A DNA stretch of 7,016 nt, taken from the NCBI GenBank assembly GCA_027032655.1, contig JALVMZ010000431.1, forward strand, positions 4,577 to 11,592, written 5' to 3'. The stretch is from Desulfobacteraceae bacterium. GTDB lineage: Bacteria > Desulfobacterota > DSM-4660 > Desulfatiglandales > JALVMZ01. Positions 5,720-7,016 of the stretch are shown here, piece by piece. The notes beneath the pieces were generated by a model. That model saw nothing but the letters and a program-made list of their open reading frames with translations. It ran no database searches and was not told the DNA's origin. The translations under genes and the position numbers were made by a program. How positions within the stretch are numbered: the stretch's first letter is position 1; each line of letters opens with the position of its first letter.

Positions 5720-6097
5720 ATGGAACTTGATTTTGAAAAGGGAGGGGGTCTTTTGCCTGCCATAGCACAGGACTGGAAGACAGGAAAGGTCCTCATGCTT
5801 GCCTACATAAATGAAGAGGCCTGGAATAAGACCATCGAAACAGGAGAGGCCCATTACTGGAGCAGGAGCAGGAAGGAATTGTGGCATAAAGGCGGGACAT
5901 CCGGAAATGTCCAGAAAATAAAGGAGATATATGTGGATTGTGACAGGGACACAGTGCTTTTCAAGGTGGAGCAGGTAGGGGGTGCAGCGTGCCACGAAGG
6001 ATATGAGAGCTGTTTTTTTAGAATGATTGAAAGAAATGGAAATATAAAAATAACTGATAAAAAGATATTTGATCCAGAGAGGGTGTATAGAAAATGA
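5720..6097 (+). CDS. hisI: Phosphoribosyl-AMP cyclohydrolase
   Basis: Zinc enzyme that opens the adenine ring of phosphoribosyl-AMP, third step of histidine biosynthesis. The 125-residue protein is the stand-alone HisI form, with no HisE domain attached. The family core is intact: HYWSRSRKELWHKGGTSGN (45-63), DCDRDT (73-78) with Asp73, Asp75 and Asp77 for Mg2+ and Cys74, then QVGGAACHEGYESCFFR (85-101) with zinc ligands Cys91 and Cys98. ATG at 5720 follows GGGAGG (5706-5711) by 8 nt. An ATG at 5713, closer to that site, is out of frame and stops within six codons. A 44-nt gap separates it from rlmN. Its TGA overlaps the ATG of hisG (ATGA), so the two his genes are translationally coupled. Confidence 0.96.
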   Translation: MELDFEKGGGLLPAIAQDWKTGKVLMLAYINEEAWNKTIETGEAHYWSRSRKELWHKGGTSGNVQKIKEIYVDCDRDTVLFKVEQVGGAACHEGYESCFFRMIERNGNIKITDKKIFDPERVYRK

Positions 6098-6969
6098 ATA
6101 GATTAAAACTGGGAATTCCAAAAGGGAGCTTGCAGAAGGCCACACTTCATCTGTTTGAAAAATCAGGCTGGAAGATAAGTGTGAATAATGGAAGGAGTTA
6201 TTTCCCTGACATCAATGATGATGAGATAGAGTGCACCATATGCAGGGCCCAGGAGATGTCCAGATATGTTGAGGTGGGGACCCTTGATGCCGGGTTAACA
6301 GGAAGAGACTGGATTGAAGAGAATGAATCAGATGTGGTGGTGGTTGATGACCTTGTTTATTCAAAGGTAAGTCAGAATCCTGCGAGATGGGTCCTTGCTG
6401 TCCCGGCCAATTCAGATATTAAGACACTGGAGGACCTGAATGGGAAAAAGATTGCAACTGAGCTCGTGAATTTTACTAAAAGATATTTCAAGGAGAGGAA
6501 TATCAATGTAAGGGTGGAATTCTCCTGGGGTGCAACCGAGGCAAAAGTGGTATCAGGTCTTGCAGATGCCATTGTTGAGGTTACAGAGACAGGTAGCACA
6601 ATACGGGCCCATGGGCTTAAGATAATTCACGAGCTTATGAAGTCCAATACACAATTAATTGCCAATAAGGAGTCCTATCAGGATGCCTGGAAAAGGGATA
6701 AGATCCAGCAGATTGCCCTGTTGCTCAAGGGGGCTCTCAGGGCAGAGAACATGGTGGGTCTCAAGATGAATGTGCCTGAAGAAAAGCTCAAAGAGGTGAT
6801 TGGTCTCCTTCCCAGCCTGAATGCTCCCACAATAGCAGGACTCTATAATAGCAAGTGGTATTCTGTTGAATCCGTTGTGGAATCCAGTGTGGTAAGAGAC
6901 CTGATACCCAGACTTATAAAGGCAGGTGCGGAAGGAATAATAGAGTATCCTTTAAACAAGGTGATATAA
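6094..6969 (+). CDS. hisG: ATP phosphoribosyltransferase, long form
   Basis: Catalyses the first, rate-controlling step of histidine synthesis, ATP plus PRPP to phosphoribosyl-ATP. It has 291 residues, the length of the long (HisG-L) form, which carries its own C-terminal regulatory domain and needs no HisZ. Seen: LGIPKGSLQ (6-14), DAGLTGRDWIEE (65-76), the PRPP-binding loop DAIVEVTETGSTIRAHGL (158-175), and an ACT-like C-terminal domain from about 222 to 291 (MNVPEEKL...LLPSLNAPTIAGL...). That domain binds histidine for feedback inhibition in characterised long forms; this is inferred here. The ATG overlaps the hisI stop by 4 nt, with GAGAGGG upstream. Another gene starts 1 nt after its stop. 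Confidence 0.96.
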   Translation: MNRLKLGIPKGSLQKATLHLFEKSGWKISVNNGRSYFPDINDDEIECTICRAQEMSRYVEVGTLDAGLTGRDWIEENESDVVVVDDLVYSKVSQNPARWVLAVPANSDIKTLEDLNGKKIATELVNFTKRYFKERNINVRVEFSWGATEAKVVSGLADAIVEVTETGSTIRAHGLKIIHELMKSNTQLIANKESYQDAWKRDKIQQIALLLKGALRAENMVGLKMNVPEEKLKEVIGLLPSLNAPTIAGLYNSKWYSVESVVESSVVRDLIPRLIKAGAEGIIEYPLNKVI

Positions 6970-6970
6970 G

Positions 6971-7016
6971 ATGGATATTATCTCAAAAAGGGCAGAACAG
7001 ATGCCCCCCTTTATAG
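6971..7016 (+). CDS. Start of the next gene, possibly a class I/II aminotransferase (partial)
   Basis: An ATG one nucleotide after the hisG stop, preceded by AGGTGA (6959-6964) with a 6-nt spacer, opens a frame to the window end. The 15 visible residues read MDIISKRAEQMPPFI. That opening resembles PLP-dependent class I/II aminotransferases that begin 'ISKRA...PPFIVMDVLE', which would suit a histidinol-phosphate or aspartate-type aminotransferase next to his genes. Fifteen residues are too few to settle the function; that a gene starts here is better supported than what it is. Confidence 0.5.
   Translation, partial: MDIISKRAEQMPPFI

Noticed and set aside
5672..6145. Minus-strand 157-residue open frame opposite hisI
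   Set aside because: Fully antisense to hisI, which has every active-site motif; the hydrophobic translation is a frame effect.
6372..6599. Minus-strand open frame opposite hisG
   Set aside because: Antisense to the HisG catalytic core; no motifs.
1..7016. tRNA or rRNA genes, CRISPR array, insertion sequence or defence cluster
   Set aside because: No regularly spaced repeats, transposase motifs, tRNA-like folds or rRNA-like sequence were recognised on either strand by reading; no search tool was available.

Overview
This window looks like chromosomal housekeeping and biosynthetic DNA from an anaerobic bacterium, and no mobile-element, phage, CRISPR or defence genes are visible in it. A Desulfobacterota- or Nitrospirota-like host is my guess, at low confidence. 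It rests on three things: a biotin synthase carrying the auxiliary-cluster residues of the anaerobe type, a thymidylate synthase of the methanogen/archaeal type in an otherwise bacterial gene set, and moderate GC with heavy AGG/AGA/ATA codon use.

The left part (1-2574, minus strand) is a biotin operon transcribed bioB-bioF-bioA. The genes are nearly fused: bioF starts 2 nt after the bioB stop, and bioA starts 14 nt inside the end of bioF. bioA runs off the left edge. BioF makes 7-keto-8-aminopelargonate (KAPA), BioA converts it to 7,8-diaminopelargonate (DAPA), and BioB inserts sulfur into dethiobiotin. BioD and the pimeloyl-precursor genes are not in the window and may lie beyond position 1. 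Upstream of bioB (2640-2693) a BirA-like palindrome, GTCAAC-N16-GTTGAC, overlaps a perfect TTGACA -35 box, so biotin-dependent repression is likely.

The middle (2780-3683) holds a divergent regulatory pair: a stand-alone CheY-like receiver on the minus strand and an XRE-family DNA-binding protein on the plus strand. They share a 118-nt intergenic region with a 7-bp inverted repeat. Downstream of the XRE gene is a 283-nt non-coding stretch with an 81-bp, cloverleaf-like palindromic repeat (3792-3872). It resembles the dispersed 'GTCATCCTGAG...GAAGGATCT' repeats known from many bacterial genomes.

The right part (3967-7016, plus strand) is a tightly spaced run: methanogen-type thymidylate synthase, rlmN, hisI, long-form hisG, and the first 15 codons of another gene, possibly an aminotransferase. 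It mixes dTMP synthesis, rRNA/tRNA methylation and histidine biosynthesis. hisI and hisG overlap by 4 nt.

I found no wholly new multi-gene system. The points most worth a second look are the altered auxiliary-cluster ligands of BioB, the archaeal-type thymidylate synthase, the cloverleaf repeat, and the two candidate operators.
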